The notes: generated by a model not told the origin, from the letters alone. A stretch of DNA of 64,000 nt from Neobacillus mesonae (GCF_023715155.1 NZ_JAMBNQ010000004.1:1-64000); one strand, 5' to 3'; numbered from the stretch's first letter, positions 35,109 through 43,941 are shown. Program-made: numbers and translations.

Positions 35109-35702
35109 ATGATGGGCCGTTCATTTGCCAAATGGTATGACTTTTTTATGAATCCATTAGAAAAAAGGAAATTCAAACAGATTCGAAATGAACTTTTATT
35201 AAAGGCAGCAGGTAATGTCTTGGAGATTGGCTCGGGAACAGGTGTCAATTTTCCGTTTTATCAGAATGCAGATAAAGTAACGGCGATAGAGCCAAGCGGG
35301 GATATGATTGAGCATTCTTTACCGCGAAAAATGCAAGCGGTTGTCCCGATTGAAGTTATCCAAGCGAATGCGGAAAAGCTGCCATTTGAAGACAACACGT
35401 TTGATACGGTTGTTGCCACATTGGTGTTTTGCACGATACCAAATCCCGAACAAGCTATAATGGAAATCCAACGGGTGTGCAAGCCCGGCGGGAAAATCCT
35501 TCTTTTTGAACATGTGAAAATGGAAAATCCTTTTTTGGGCGGACTCCAGGAAATGCTCACACCGGCCTGGAAAAAAATTTGTGATGGCTGTTGTTTGAAT
35601 AGAGATACAATAGGTTTATTAAAGTCGGAAGGAATTACGATAAATAAAGTGCAAAAATACTTTGGCGATTTATTTCTATATATTGATGCCGTAAACAAAT
35701 GA
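35109..35702 (+). CDS. Class I SAM-dependent methyltransferase (UbiE-like)
   Basis: A 197-residue methyltransferase with the SAM-binding glycine loop VLEIGSGTGVNFPF, an acidic residue at the end of strand 2 (TAIEPSGDM), LPFEDNTFDTVVATLVF and the EIQRVCKPGGKILLFEH motif of the Methyltransf_11 group. The C-terminus has the WKKICDGCCLNRDT segment common to Bacillus YodH/phospholipid-methyltransferase-like proteins. ATG 35109 (first of two) is preferred, with GGAG six bases upstream; 35094 is an alternative. Substrate unknown. Confidence 0.85.
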   Translation: MMGRSFAKWYDFFMNPLEKRKFKQIRNELLLKAAGNVLEIGSGTGVNFPFYQNADKVTAIEPSGDMIEHSLPRKMQAVVPIEVIQANAEKLPFEDNTFDTVVATLVFCTIPNPEQAIMEIQRVCKPGGKILLFEHVKMENPFLGGLQEMLTPAWKKICDGCCLNRDTIGLLKSEGITINKVQKYFGDLFLYIDAVNK

Positions 35703-35739
35703 ATGTCAGGTTCCGCCACAATGGAACCTGACCGATGTA

Positions 35740-36660
35740 TTATAGCCAAATACCAATAGCAAATAGAATTCCAAAGGTCCAGTGATGAAAAGCTGCCAGC
35801 TTCATGGCATTGATTTTATCTTCCTGTGAAGCCGCCGGCCTTAATGACCATTTTAATTTTAAGGCAAACGGAAGGGCGATGAGAATCATTATTGTACTCC
35901 AAGATACAATTTGCAGCAGGATTAATCCAAACACCCACAAATAAGGCCCAAAAATAAATGCTGTTACAAGTCTTGAAGCATGAATCCGGCCAAGCATCAT
36001 CGCCAATGTATGCCGAAACATTTGGTCTTTATTTAAATCTCGTATATTATTTGTCAAAATCATGGATGAAATTAACGATGCATATGGAATGGCTGCCACA
36101 AAGATTTTCATGTCAATCATCCCGGTTTGAACTATATACCCAAGAAACGAAGGAACAAACCCCAGAAAAACGGCCGCGGTTAGTTCACCCAATCCGATGG
36201 ATGATAAAGGGCGTGGTCCGCCGGAATAGAGGAATCCGAAGGTAATTCCTAGAATTCCGACAAAAATAATCCAATAACTGCTTCTGCTTGCCAGCCATAA
36301 ACCAATGATGCAAGCAAACAGGAGAGCCAAAATGATGACCAGCGGGATCCTTTCAAAACTCGGGCGGGTATCTTTTTCATCCCGAATTATCCATTTATTC
36401 AAGTCCTGACCATTTTTAAAATCATAATAATCGTTCAACATATTGGCGCTGGACTGAACTAATAAGGAGGCAATCAGCAGTCCTATGAAATTCCCCAAAT
36501 GAATGGACTCTTTATTTGCTGCCAAAGCCGTACCAGCCAAGATTGGACTGATGGTTCCAGTAAATGTCATAGGACGTGTAAGGTGAATCCAGGAAAAACG
36601 ATAAGAAAACTGCTTATGATTAAAAGTTTCTTTGACTGATTTCTCAATATACATAGCCAT
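35740..36660 (-). CDS. MenA-like UbiA family prenyltransferase
   Basis: A 306-residue membrane enzyme with about eight or nine helices. Two Asp-rich prenyl-diphosphate motifs are present: NMLNDYYDFKNGQD (about residue 75) and NNIRDLNKDQ (about residue 190). The RPMTFTGTISPILAGT start is typical of 1,4-dihydroxy-2-naphthoate prenyltransferases, which attach the isoprenoid tail in menaquinone synthesis. CAGGAGGG lies just before the ATG at 36660, so the longer frame to 36687 is not used. The adjacent membrane gene upstream ends 19 bases before, suggesting one operon. It could be the MenA of the cell or a paralogue. Confidence 0.82.
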   Translation of the reverse strand: MAMYIEKSVKETFNHKQFSYRFSWIHLTRPMTFTGTISPILAGTALAANKESIHLGNFIGLLIASLLVQSSANMLNDYYDFKNGQDLNKWIIRDEKDTRPSFERIPLVIILALLFACIIGLWLASRSSYWIIFVGILGITFGFLYSGGPRPLSSIGLGELTAAVFLGFVPSFLGYIVQTGMIDMKIFVAAIPYASLISSMILTNNIRDLNKDQMFRHTLAMMLGRIHASRLVTAFIFGPYLWVFGLILLQIVSWSTIMILIALPFALKLKWSLRPAASQEDKINAMKLAAFHHWTFGILFAIGIWL

Positions 36661-36679
36661 GTTTATCCCTCCTGGAGGC

Positions 36680-37180
36680 CTATCCAAGTAATATCATACA
36701 GACTATCATCACCATAAATCCGATCACTTCAATGAATTCAAGGGCTGTAATGGATATCATCTTGTTCTTCAGCGGTTTTGGATTACCTTGTTCCGCCTGC
36801 TCCCAAAGAAGTTTATCGGACAGCATTTTCATGGTTTGCCGGTAACCAGTAAAAATGCCCCATAACAATGTCATAATGGCAATAAAAAACGCTGTCACCC
36901 AAATATTCCCATAATAGGTATTCAAGATATCGTTCCAATGATGGATTGGACCAAGCCAAGTTCCAAGAAGCACCCCTGTTGTAATGACCCCGGCACCAGC
37001 TAGAGTAAACAGCCAATGAGTTTTTCTCATCATCGAAGTAAGGAACTGCCTCTGGTCTGCAAATTGTAATGATTTCACGGCGGGATACACTCCCCAGCCG
37101 ACAAACAAAATACCTCCAACCCAAATAATAGCCAGGAAGATATGAATTCCCGTTACAAGCTGATGAATGTGCCAGGCCAA
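36680..37180 (-). CDS. Four-helix membrane protein, DUF2269/CopD-like
   Basis: A 166-residue integral membrane protein with four hydrophobic segments. The first holds HIHQLVTGIHIFLAIIWVGG, with several His facing one side and a Gly-Gly end; the second and third contain KTHWLF and GPIHHWND. This His content is typical of small heme- or copper-related membrane proteins. It precedes the MenA-like gene on the minus strand, hinting at a link to quinone or oxidase biology. Function unproven. Confidence 0.6.
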   Translation of the reverse strand: MAWHIHQLVTGIHIFLAIIWVGGILFVGWGVYPAVKSLQFADQRQFLTSMMRKTHWLFTLAGAGVITTGVLLGTWLGPIHHWNDILNTYYGNIWVTAFFIAIMTLLWGIFTGYRQTMKMLSDKLLWEQAEQGNPKPLKNKMISITALEFIEVIGFMVMIVCMILLG

Positions 37181-37403
37181 CTAAACCACCTACTTTTATT
37201 CCCTTAAAATCAAATTCATTTTATAAAAATTAGTGGATTCATTACATTGATATAAGTCAATTTCTGCAATAGAAATGCCAGTTTTTGCAGTAACAAAAAA
37301 ATTTTATTATCCCAAATATAGTAAATTTGAACTTTCTGACTCTTCTGGATATCTGATAGAATGAAACTTATAAACTATTTCATCTTGAAGGGGGATTTTT
37401 ACA

Positions 37404-38861
37404 GTGACGACAACAACGGTAAACGTATTAAAGAATTTTATTAACGGTGAATGGAGGGAGGCAGTAACAGAAAGATTTGCTGCAGTGCCAAACCCTGCTA
37501 CGGGAGAGGAACTTGCACTGGTGCCCATGTCAACCCGGGAAGATCTTGATATAGCTGTTCACGCCGCAAAGGAAGCCTTTAAAAGTTGGAAAATTACACC
37601 CGTTCCGAAACGTGCACGGATTCTATTTAAATATCAGCAATTACTAGTTGAACATTGGGATGAGCTGGCAAAACTGATCACCCAAGAAAATGGAAAAAGT
37701 TATAAAGAAGCCTATGGTGAAGTACAGCGTGGTATCGAATGTGTTGAATTTGCTTCAGGTGCCCCAACATTAATGATGGGTAATCAGCTTCCTGATATTG
37801 CAACAGATATGGAATCGGGAATGTATCGTTATCCCGTAGGAGTGGTAGGAGGTATTACACCGTTTAACTTCCCGATGATGGTTCCATGCTGGATGTTCCC
37901 GCTTGCTATTGCCTGTGGAAACACCTTTGTGTTAAAACCATCTGAAAAAACACCAATATTAGCCAACCGTCTTGCCGAGTTATTTAAAGAAGCGGGGTTG
38001 CCAGATGGTGTGCTGAATATTGTTCACGGCGGACATGATGTCGTCAATGGGCTTTTGGATCATTCTGATGTATCCGCGATTTCCTTTGTTGGTTCCCAGC
38101 CGGTTGCCGAGTATGTTTATAAAACAGCAGCCGCAAATGGCAAACGGGTTCAAGCATTAGCTGGAGCGAAAAACCATACGATTGTCATGCCAGATGCAGA
38201 CTTAAGTACGGCAGTAAAGGAAATCATCGCTGCTGCATATGGCTCTGCAGGGGAACGATGCATGGCCTGCTCTGTTGTGGCAGCAGTTGGTGATGTCGCA
38301 GAACCGCTGATTCAACAGTTGAAGGAAAGGGCGGATGAATTAATCATTGGTAATGGAATGGATGAAAACGTCTTTTTAGGACCTGTAATTCGAGAAGAAC
38401 ATAAAAAGAAAACGGCACAATATATTGAAATTGGTGAAAAGGAAGGAGCAGCTTTGGTGCGGGATGGACGTAAAGATGAAGCCAATCATGAAAATGGATA
38501 TTTCATCGGTCCAACCATCTTTGATCATGTGCAGCCTTCGATGAGAATATGGAAGGAAGAAATTTTTGCACCCGTCCTTTCCATTGTCCGGGTGGAAACT
38601 CTTGAAGAAGCTGTGAAGTTAACAAATCAATCAGATTTCGGTAATGGTTCATGCCTATTCACCCAAAGTGGAAGTGCTGTCCGATATTTTAGGGAAAACA
38701 TTGAAGTCGGTATGCTGGGCGTCAATATAGGAGTTCCGGCTCCAATGGCCTTCTTCCCATTCTCAGGCTGGAAAAACTCCTTTTACGGTGACCTTCATGC
38801 AAACGGAAGAGATGGTGTTGAATTCTACACAAGACGGAAAATGCTCACAGCACGCTGGTGA
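37404..38861 (+). CDS. mmsA: Methylmalonate-semialdehyde dehydrogenase (CoA-acylating)
   Basis: A 485-residue aldehyde dehydrogenase that converts (methyl)malonate semialdehyde to propionyl- or acetyl-CoA with loss of CO2. The NAD site is [14 protein letters not shown], and the catalytic Cys lies in [13 protein letters not shown]. The general-base Glu motif of ordinary ALDHs (LELGGK) is LAGAKNH, the hallmark of the CoA-acylating group (MmsA/IolA). GTG 37404 follows AAGGGGGA. No inositol or valine-degradation genes flank it, so its pathway (valine, beta-alanine or inositol) is not fixed by context. Confidence 0.93.
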   Translation: MTTTTVNVLKNFINGEWREAVTERFAAVPNPATGEELALVPMSTREDLDIAVHAAKEAFKSWKITPVPKRARILFKYQQLLVEHWDELAKLITQENGKSYKEAYGEVQRGIECVEFASGAPTLMMGNQLPDIATDMESGMYRYPVGVVGGITPFNFPMMVPCWMFPLAIACGNTFVLKPSEKTPILANRLAELFKEAGLPDGVLNIVHGGHDVVNGLLDHSDVSAISFVGSQPVAEYVYKTAAANGKRVQALAGAKNHTIVMPDADLSTAVKEIIAAAYGSAGERCMACSVVAAVGDVAEPLIQQLKERADELIIGNGMDENVFLGPVIREEHKKKTAQYIEIGEKEGAALVRDGRKDEANHENGYFIGPTIFDHVQPSMRIWKEEIFAPVLSIVRVETLEEAVKLTNQSDFGNGSCLFTQSGSAVRYFRENIEVGMLGVNIGVPAPMAFFPFSGWKNSFYGDLHANGRDGVEFYTRRKMLTARW

Positions 38862-38962
38862 ATCAAAATTTGATTGTCTGAAACAATATCAGAACCAATG
38901 GCATGAAGGGTTCTGGTATTTTCTATCTAGTTCTAAATAAATGGGAGATTAATATAATTAAA

Positions 38963-39013
38963 AATAGGGACGGTTGTCATGTTTATTTTTCAAACAGGAT
39001 GACCGTCCCTATT
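38963..39013. repeat. Long hairpin of the AATAGGGACGGT type
   Basis: AATAGGGACGGTTGTCAT (38963-38980) faces ATGACCGTCCCTATT (38999-39013). No T-run follows. GGGACGG...CCGTCCC hairpins are, as I recall, scattered in many Bacillus genomes between genes. It lies between mmsA and the symporter and could act as a processing or termination element. Confidence 0.7.
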
Positions 39014-39047
39014 GGTTCTATATTCTAATTTAAAAAGGGGGATATGC

Positions 39048-40247
39048 GTGAAGAAAAATTTGGTGGTTCAAATCGTCGCAGCCTTTATCCTTGCCGTTAT
39101 TGTGGGGGTGATTTTTGGGGAAAAAGCATCGGTTGTTCAGCCTTTAGGTGATTTGTTTTTAAGATTGATCAAATTTATTATTGTTCCACTTATTCTTTCC
39201 ACTCTTGTTGTTGGCGTAACCAGTGCCGGAGATATCAATCAGCTGGGCCGATTAGGCGGAAAAACAATCTCTTATTACTTAATTACCACTCTTATTGCTA
39301 TAATTATTGGATTATTTGCAGGATTTCTTTTTCAACCTGGAAGTGGTACGGGTTTAACTATCGATGGGGCAAAGATTGAAGCAAAAGAAACAGAAGGCGT
39401 CATTGCTACATTATTGAATATTATTCCAACCAATCCAGTGGAAGCTTTGACGACTGGATCTGTGCTTCAAATTATCTTTTTTGCTATTTTTCTTGGAATT
39501 GGCATTACAGTGGTTGGCGAAAAAGCAAAGCCTGTTCAGCAATTCTTCGAGGGATTTGCAGAGGTAATGTACAAAATTACTGCAATGGTAATGGTATTAG
39601 TGCCAATTGGGGTATTCGGACTATTAGCTCCGGTTGTCGGCAATTATGGTCCATCTGTCCTGCTGCCGCTGCTAAAAGTCATCATTGCCATGGTTGTTGC
39701 ATGTATTGTTCACGTTGCCGTTACTTATACGATTGCAGTTAAGACGATTGGGAAAATGAGCCCGATAAAGTTCTTTAAAGGAATTTTCCCAGCAGCTGCC
39801 GTTGCCTTTTCCACCTGCAGCAGCTCTGGCACTTTACCAATTACAATGAAAAATGTTCAGGAGAATCTTGGTATTTCCAATAAAACAAGCAGCTTTGTCC
39901 TGCCATTGGGGGCCACAATAAATATGGACGGCACAGCGATTTATCAAGGAATTGCTGTGATGTTTGTCGCACAATATTTCGGGATTAATTTAACTTTCTC
40001 CCAAATTTTAATGGTGGTCTTGGTAGGAACTTTAGCATCGATTGGGGCAGCCGGTGTGCCTGGTGCCGGATTAGTGATGCTGACTATGACATTAGCAGCT
40101 GTTAATCTTCCGCTTGAAGGTATTGCCTTAGTTGCGGGAATTGACCGGATCCTCGATATGTTCCGTACTTCCGTTAATGTTATTGGCGATACATCCTGCT
40201 GTGTCGTAGTAGAACCAAAAAAGAATAAGGAAGAAATGCCTATATAA
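39048..40247 (+). CDS. Dicarboxylate/amino acid:cation symporter (DAACS family)
   Basis: A 399-residue GltP/DctA-type secondary transporter taking up glutamate, aspartate or C4-dicarboxylates with protons or sodium. Helical-hairpin motif AFSTCSSSGTLPIT, the TM7 motif GATINMDGTAIYQG, the second hairpin GAAGVPGAGLVML and the substrate-binding segment DRILDMFRTSVNVIGD are all present. GTG 39048 follows AAGGGGGA; the longer frame to 39012 would enter the hairpin. It is ended by a terminator. The Asp and Arg positions do not by themselves separate amino acid from dicarboxylate use. Confidence 0.93.
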   Translation: MKKNLVVQIVAAFILAVIVGVIFGEKASVVQPLGDLFLRLIKFIIVPLILSTLVVGVTSAGDINQLGRLGGKTISYYLITTLIAIIIGLFAGFLFQPGSGTGLTIDGAKIEAKETEGVIATLLNIIPTNPVEALTTGSVLQIIFFAIFLGIGITVVGEKAKPVQQFFEGFAEVMYKITAMVMVLVPIGVFGLLAPVVGNYGPSVLLPLLKVIIAMVVACIVHVAVTYTIAVKTIGKMSPIKFFKGIFPAAAVAFSTCSSSGTLPITMKNVQENLGISNKTSSFVLPLGATINMDGTAIYQGIAVMFVAQYFGINLTFSQILMVVLVGTLASIGAAGVPGAGLVMLTMTLAAVNLPLEGIALVAGIDRILDMFRTSVNVIGDTSCCVVVEPKKNKEEMPI

Positions 40248-40288
40248 AGAGGGGATACCGCTTGCCAGGGGGACTAACACAATTTTTA

Positions 40289-40317
40289 AGTCTCATACAA
40301 ATTGAGACTCTTTTTTT
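40289..40317 (+). terminator. Terminator after the symporter gene
   Basis: AGTCTCA (40289-40295) pairs with TGAGACT (40303-40309), followed by a run of T. Confidence 0.88.
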
Positions 40318-40480
40318 GCCAAAATTTATGAAAAATTTGTCTAAAATTACTGTCGTAATATTTTTACTTAATTAACTATTTATTACTTGAATGCTAGTTT
40401 TTAACAATGATAGAATGAGTAGTGGATTGAGGACGTTTTCAATCTATTTCAAAGGATACCAGATTAAGGGAGGAAAAAAA

Positions 40481-41965
40481 TTGAGTCAAGTCACAGTTAG
40501 TGTAAAAGAAAAAGTAGAACAATTTTTACTGGGGAAGAAGAAACTGTACATTGATGGTCAATTCGTTGAAAGTATATCTCAAAAAACATTTGACACGTAT
40601 AATCCTGCAACTGGTGAAGTGCTGGCAGCTGTTTATGAAGCAGGTCCAGAAGACATCGACCGTGCTGTGAAAGCGGCAAGAAAAGCTTTTGATGAAGGTC
40701 CATGGTCGAAAATGACAGCATCTGAACGCAGCCGTTTGATGTATAAATTAGCTGATTTAATGGAGCAGAATAAGGAAGAGCTTGCTCAATTAGAGACGTT
40801 GGATAACGGAAAACCGATTCGTGAAACTACAGCAGCGGATGTGCCGCTGGCGATTGAACATATGAGGTATTATGCCGGCTGGTCAACAAAAATTGTTGGG
40901 CAGACCATTCCGGTAAACGGGCCATTCTTTAATTACACACGACATGAAGCTGTTGGAGTTGTCGGGCAAATTATTCCTTGGAACTTCCCGCTGCTTATGG
41001 CTATGTGGAAATTGGGGGCAGCATTAGCAACCGGCTGTACGGTAATATTAAAACCGGCAGAACAAACCCCGCTTTCAGCCCTTTACTTAGCTGAATTAAT
41101 AGAAGAGGCAGGATTCCCTGCAGGGGTTGTAAATATTGTCCCTGGCTTTGGCGAAACAGCAGGCCAGCCGCTCGTCGATCATCCTCTAGTTGATAAAATT
41201 GCCTTCACCGGCTCAACAGAGGTTGGTAAAATGATTATGCAAAGAGCATCAAAATCGTTGAAGCGGGTTACATTAGAGCTTGGCGGTAAATCACCTAATA
41301 TCATTTTACCGGATGCAGACCTTACACAAGCGATTCCTGGCGCATTAAATGGAGTGATGTTTAACCAAGGGCAAGTTTGTTGTGCTGGTTCTAGGGTGTT
41401 TATCCAGAAAAAGCAATTCGATAATGTGTTATCAGACATGGTCAGCCATGCGCAAAAAATTAAGCAAGGTGCAGGTTTGCATGCTGATACGGAAATTGGA
41501 CCGCTGGTTTCCATTGAGCAGCAAAACCGCGTTCTTGGGTATATTGAAAAAGGCTTGAATGAAGGTGCTGAATTACTGACAGGCGGAGAAAAGCCATTTG
41601 AAAATGGATATTTTGTATCTCCAACTATATTCGCTGATGTACGGGATGAAATGACGATTGCTAAAGAAGAAATCTTTGGCCCGGTTATTTCAGCATTACC
41701 ATATGAAGATCTTGATGAACTAATAAATCGTGCAAACAACAGTGAGTACGGCCTGGCTGCAGGCGTATGGACACGTGATGTGGCAAAAGCCCATTATATT
41801 TCCAACAAACTTCGTGCTGGTACAGTTTGGGTAAACTGCTACAATGCCTTTGATGCTGCCTCTCCATTCGGTGGTTACAAACAATCTGGAATCGGCAGAG
41901 AAATGGGATCCTATGCATTGAACAATTATACAGAAGTTAAGAGTGTCTGGATTTCGATGAAGTAA
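40481..41965 (+). CDS. dhaS: Aldehyde dehydrogenase, DhaS-like
   Basis: A 494-residue NAD(P)-dependent aldehyde dehydrogenase, close to B. subtilis DhaS over its full length (YIDGQFVES, AIEHMRYYAGW, QIIPWNFPLLMAMWK). Catalytic residues are seen in LELGGKSPN (Glu) and NQGQVCCAGSR (Cys). The end FGGYKQSGIGREMGSYAL is typical. The start is TTG 40481 behind AAGGGAGG; the frame is open 30 codons farther up but has no site there. A single gene with its own terminator. It oxidises aldehydes to acids; the true substrate is unknown. Confidence 0.93.
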   Translation: MSQVTVSVKEKVEQFLLGKKKLYIDGQFVESISQKTFDTYNPATGEVLAAVYEAGPEDIDRAVKAARKAFDEGPWSKMTASERSRLMYKLADLMEQNKEELAQLETLDNGKPIRETTAADVPLAIEHMRYYAGWSTKIVGQTIPVNGPFFNYTRHEAVGVVGQIIPWNFPLLMAMWKLGAALATGCTVILKPAEQTPLSALYLAELIEEAGFPAGVVNIVPGFGETAGQPLVDHPLVDKIAFTGSTEVGKMIMQRASKSLKRVTLELGGKSPNIILPDADLTQAIPGALNGVMFNQGQVCCAGSRVFIQKKQFDNVLSDMVSHAQKIKQGAGLHADTEIGPLVSIEQQNRVLGYIEKGLNEGAELLTGGEKPFENGYFVSPTIFADVRDEMTIAKEEIFGPVISALPYEDLDELINRANNSEYGLAAGVWTRDVAKAHYISNKLRAGTVWVNCYNAFDAASPFGGYKQSGIGREMGSYALNNYTEVKSVWISMK

Positions 41966-41971
41966 AAAAGA

Positions 41972-42010
41972 AAACAAGCTCTTCTCAATTTGAGAGGAGT
42001 TTGTTTTTTT
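41972..42010 (+). terminator. Terminator after dhaS
   Basis: An arm of about 15 bases at 41972-41987 pairs with 41990-42004 with minor mismatches, then seven T. Confidence 0.9.
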
Positions 42011-42080
42011 ACATATTGTTCTGTTTTTTGGGAATAACATCATTAAGTACCGGAATTTGTTTCAATCCAAGTTTAAAAAA

Positions 42081-42109
42081 TTGATAACGTTTCTGGAATC
42101 ATTTAATAT
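42081..42109 (+). promoter_or_regulatory. Promoter of the glutaredoxin gene
   Basis: TTGATA (42081-42086) and TAATAT (42104-42109) are separated by exactly 17 bases, a good vegetative sigma-A promoter. Expected transcription start is near 42116. Confidence 0.7.
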
Positions 42110-42123
42110 ACCTATATTGGTAT
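42108..42123. promoter_or_regulatory. Palindrome over the glutaredoxin start site
   Basis: ATACCTATATTGGTAT has perfect 5-bp arms (ATACC/GGTAT) with a 6-bp centre. It overlaps the -10 end and expected start site, where a repressor would block initiation. It faintly recalls operators of the CsoR/CstR family (ATACC...GGTAT), but the centre is not GC-rich. Confidence 0.4.
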
Positions 42124-42147
42124 TAAACATTTAAGGAGGAATGCGGG

Positions 42148-42378
42148 ATGAACGATATTACTGTTTATTCAACCAATACTTGACCATACTGCACCATGAT
42201 GAAAGAATTCCTTGAGTCTCAAGGATTAAACTATAAAGAAGTAAATGTGCAGAAAGATCCGATTGCCGCTCAAAAGCTAGTTGAGGAAACTGGACAGATG
42301 GGCGTACCTCAGACAAAGGTAAATGGCCACTGGGTACTGGGCTTTGATCCGGAAAAACTAATGCAATACGTAAAATAG
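42148..42378 (+). CDS. Glutaredoxin-like protein with in-frame TGA, likely selenocysteine
   Basis: A 76-residue thiol-disulfide oxidoreductase of the small glutaredoxin family. The frame runs from ATG 42148 (AAGGAGG at 42133-42139) to TAG 42376-42378, and is broken only by TGA at 42181-42183, codon 12. That codon sits exactly at the first Cys of the CPYC active site, giving TNT-U-PYCTMM. The rest is intact, with the cis-Pro loop MGVPQTKVNG and LGFDPEKLM. A 7-bp hairpin (TCCTTGA, loop GTC, TCAAGGA; 42209-42225) starts its loop 32 bases after the TGA, with G first, which fits the general bacterial SECIS model. The gene has its own promoter and terminator. The alternative is a nonsense mutation of TGC or TGT. 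Confidence 0.78.
42209..42225 (+). promoter_or_regulatory. Candidate bacterial SECIS hairpin
   Basis: TCCTTGA (42209-42215), loop GTC (42216-42218), TCAAGGA (42219-42225): a perfect seven-pair stem inside the coding region, loop 32 bases after the in-frame TGA. Apical loop begins with G, as required by the consensus I recall for SelB-binding elements. Confidence 0.6.
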
Positions 42379-42388
42379 TATGTACCCG

Positions 42389-42421
42389 AACGCTTAGACT
42401 GACAAATCTAAGCGTTTTTTT
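42389..42421 (+). terminator. Terminator after the glutaredoxin gene
   Basis: A perfect 10-bp stem AACGCTTAGA (42389-42398) with TCTAAGCGTT (42407-42416), followed by T residues. Confidence 0.95.
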
Positions 42422-42585
42422 ATGGTTCAACCCTAAAATTCCCCATAAATACGATAAATTAAGGCAAAATCATAAGCATTTTTTACCAGTAAAATGGTAA
42501 CTCGATAATACCATACTAATGATAAAATAGTCATTGTGAATAAATAACTATAAATAGTATTCAAAAAAAGTCGGGGGGATTGGAA

Positions 42586-43836
42586 GTGGGGAAAGGCGGA
42601 GCTGGTTGTCTGACAGTAATTGTTGGAATTATAGCGATAGCAATTCTCTATCTAATTATTAAATGGTCTATCGTAAATTCTTTGGGAATCTTGGGATTAA
42701 TTATAGCTATTATTGGAATTGTTTTTTTTGTGAAGAGGAAAAAAACAGGTGCTCCACTTTACTGGCCCATTACCGGAATCATTATCGGGTTCGTTCTGAC
42801 TTTCAGTTGGTTTTTATTTAAAGAATGGATGAACACCTTATCATTGGTTGGCATCATTTTAGGTTTATATTTTTTGATGACAACGATCCTGTTATTTTTT
42901 AGAAGAGGCAATTGGAAGAGATTTTTAAGCTTAACAGTTTCTTTATTTGTACTATCAATGGTTTTGATGATCAATGCTCCCAAAATAGAGATGAAAGAAG
43001 CAGCTGAAATTCATAAAGTTGAAAATTCTTATACAGAGAATAAAAAAACGGTTCATGACTCCAGCGAGAAAAAAGAAACAGCTGTTAAAAAAGAAAATAA
43101 AACAAGTGAAGAAAATAAACAACCAGATAAACCGCCGGCAGTTGTGCCTGGTGCTCCAAAAATTATAGAGAAGAATTCAGAGGAAACCACAAAATCGGCA
43201 AAAAATAAAAATAAAGTTCCTGTAAAAATAGCAGACACGGTTGATGGGGATACAATTAAAGTTAATTATCATGGAAAGGTAGAAACAGTTCGGTATTTAC
43301 TTGTGGATACACCGGAAGAGAAAAAGCCTGGTACGTGTGTACAACTTTATTCTGTGGAAGCTTATAATAGAAACAAACAGCTAGTGAACAGTGGTGAATT
43401 GTCACTTGAATTTGAAAAAAGCGGTGATCGGGATAAATACGGCCGTCTATTAGCATATGTTTTTGTAGACGGAAAGTCCGTACAGGAAGTATTACTAAAA
43501 GAGGGATATGCACGAGTTGCTTACATTTATGATCCGCCATATAAATATCTTTCACAATATCAAAAAGATGAAAGGTCAGCAAAACAACAAAAATTAAAAA
43601 TCTGGTCTAAACCTGGTTTTACAACAGATAGTGGTTTTAGTGGCTGTACAGATTCATCGAAGACAACTACCAATAAAAGCACTGATTCTAATACTCCAAG
43701 CGGAAGCGGCAAAGCTGAGATTTTCGCCAATTGTACAGAATTGAGAAAAAAATATCCTAGCGGCGTTCCAAGCACCCATCCAGCTTATCAAAATAAAATG
43801 GACCGAGACCAGGATCATTATGCTTGTGAACCATAG
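42586..43836 (+). CDS. Membrane-anchored thermonuclease-like nuclease with excalibur domain
   Basis: A 416-residue protein. The N-terminus has four or five membrane segments (residues about 8-130), followed by a Lys/Glu-rich linker (about 140-215). The nuclease domain (about 215-345) is of the staphylococcal type: DTVDGDTIKV, VRYLLVDTPE, DRDKYGRLLAYVFVDG and LLKEGYARVAY contain the expected Asp, Arg and Glu residues. A Ser/Thr-rich linker leads to a C-terminal excalibur calcium-binding motif (DRDQDHYACEP). It should cut DNA or RNA outside the membrane. GTG 42586 is chosen from its spacing to GGGGGG. Confidence 0.88.
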   Translation: MGKGGAGCLTVIVGIIAIAILYLIIKWSIVNSLGILGLIIAIIGIVFFVKRKKTGAPLYWPITGIIIGFVLTFSWFLFKEWMNTLSLVGIILGLYFLMTTILLFFRRGNWKRFLSLTVSLFVLSMVLMINAPKIEMKEAAEIHKVENSYTENKKTVHDSSEKKETAVKKENKTSEENKQPDKPPAVVPGAPKIIEKNSEETTKSAKNKNKVPVKIADTVDGDTIKVNYHGKVETVRYLLVDTPEEKKPGTCVQLYSVEAYNRNKQLVNSGELSLEFEKSGDRDKYGRLLAYVFVDGKSVQEVLLKEGYARVAYIYDPPYKYLSQYQKDERSAKQQKLKIWSKPGFTTDSGFSGCTDSSKTTTNKSTDSNTPSGSGKAEIFANCTELRKKYPSGVPSTHPAYQNKMDRDQDHYACEP

Positions 43837-43850
43837 CGAATAAATATAAA

Positions 43851-43892
43851 AATAAAATGGCTCAGGAACTCCTGTGCCATTTTATTTTTTAT
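43851..43892 (+). terminator. Terminator after the nuclease gene
   Basis: AATAAAATGGC (43851-43861) pairs with GCCATTTTATT (43876-43886), extended inwards by CAGG/CCTG, then T-run. Confidence 0.93.
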
Positions 43893-43941
43893 CCTGCAGT
43901 CTGTTATGAATATCGTCTTTTTCTGGCATAAAAAAATATTG

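Noticed and set aside
42196-42378. A 60-codon frame starting at ATG 42196 as a gene on its own
   Set aside because: It has no ribosome binding site and lacks the glutaredoxin N-terminus; the real gene starts at 42148 and reads through TGA.
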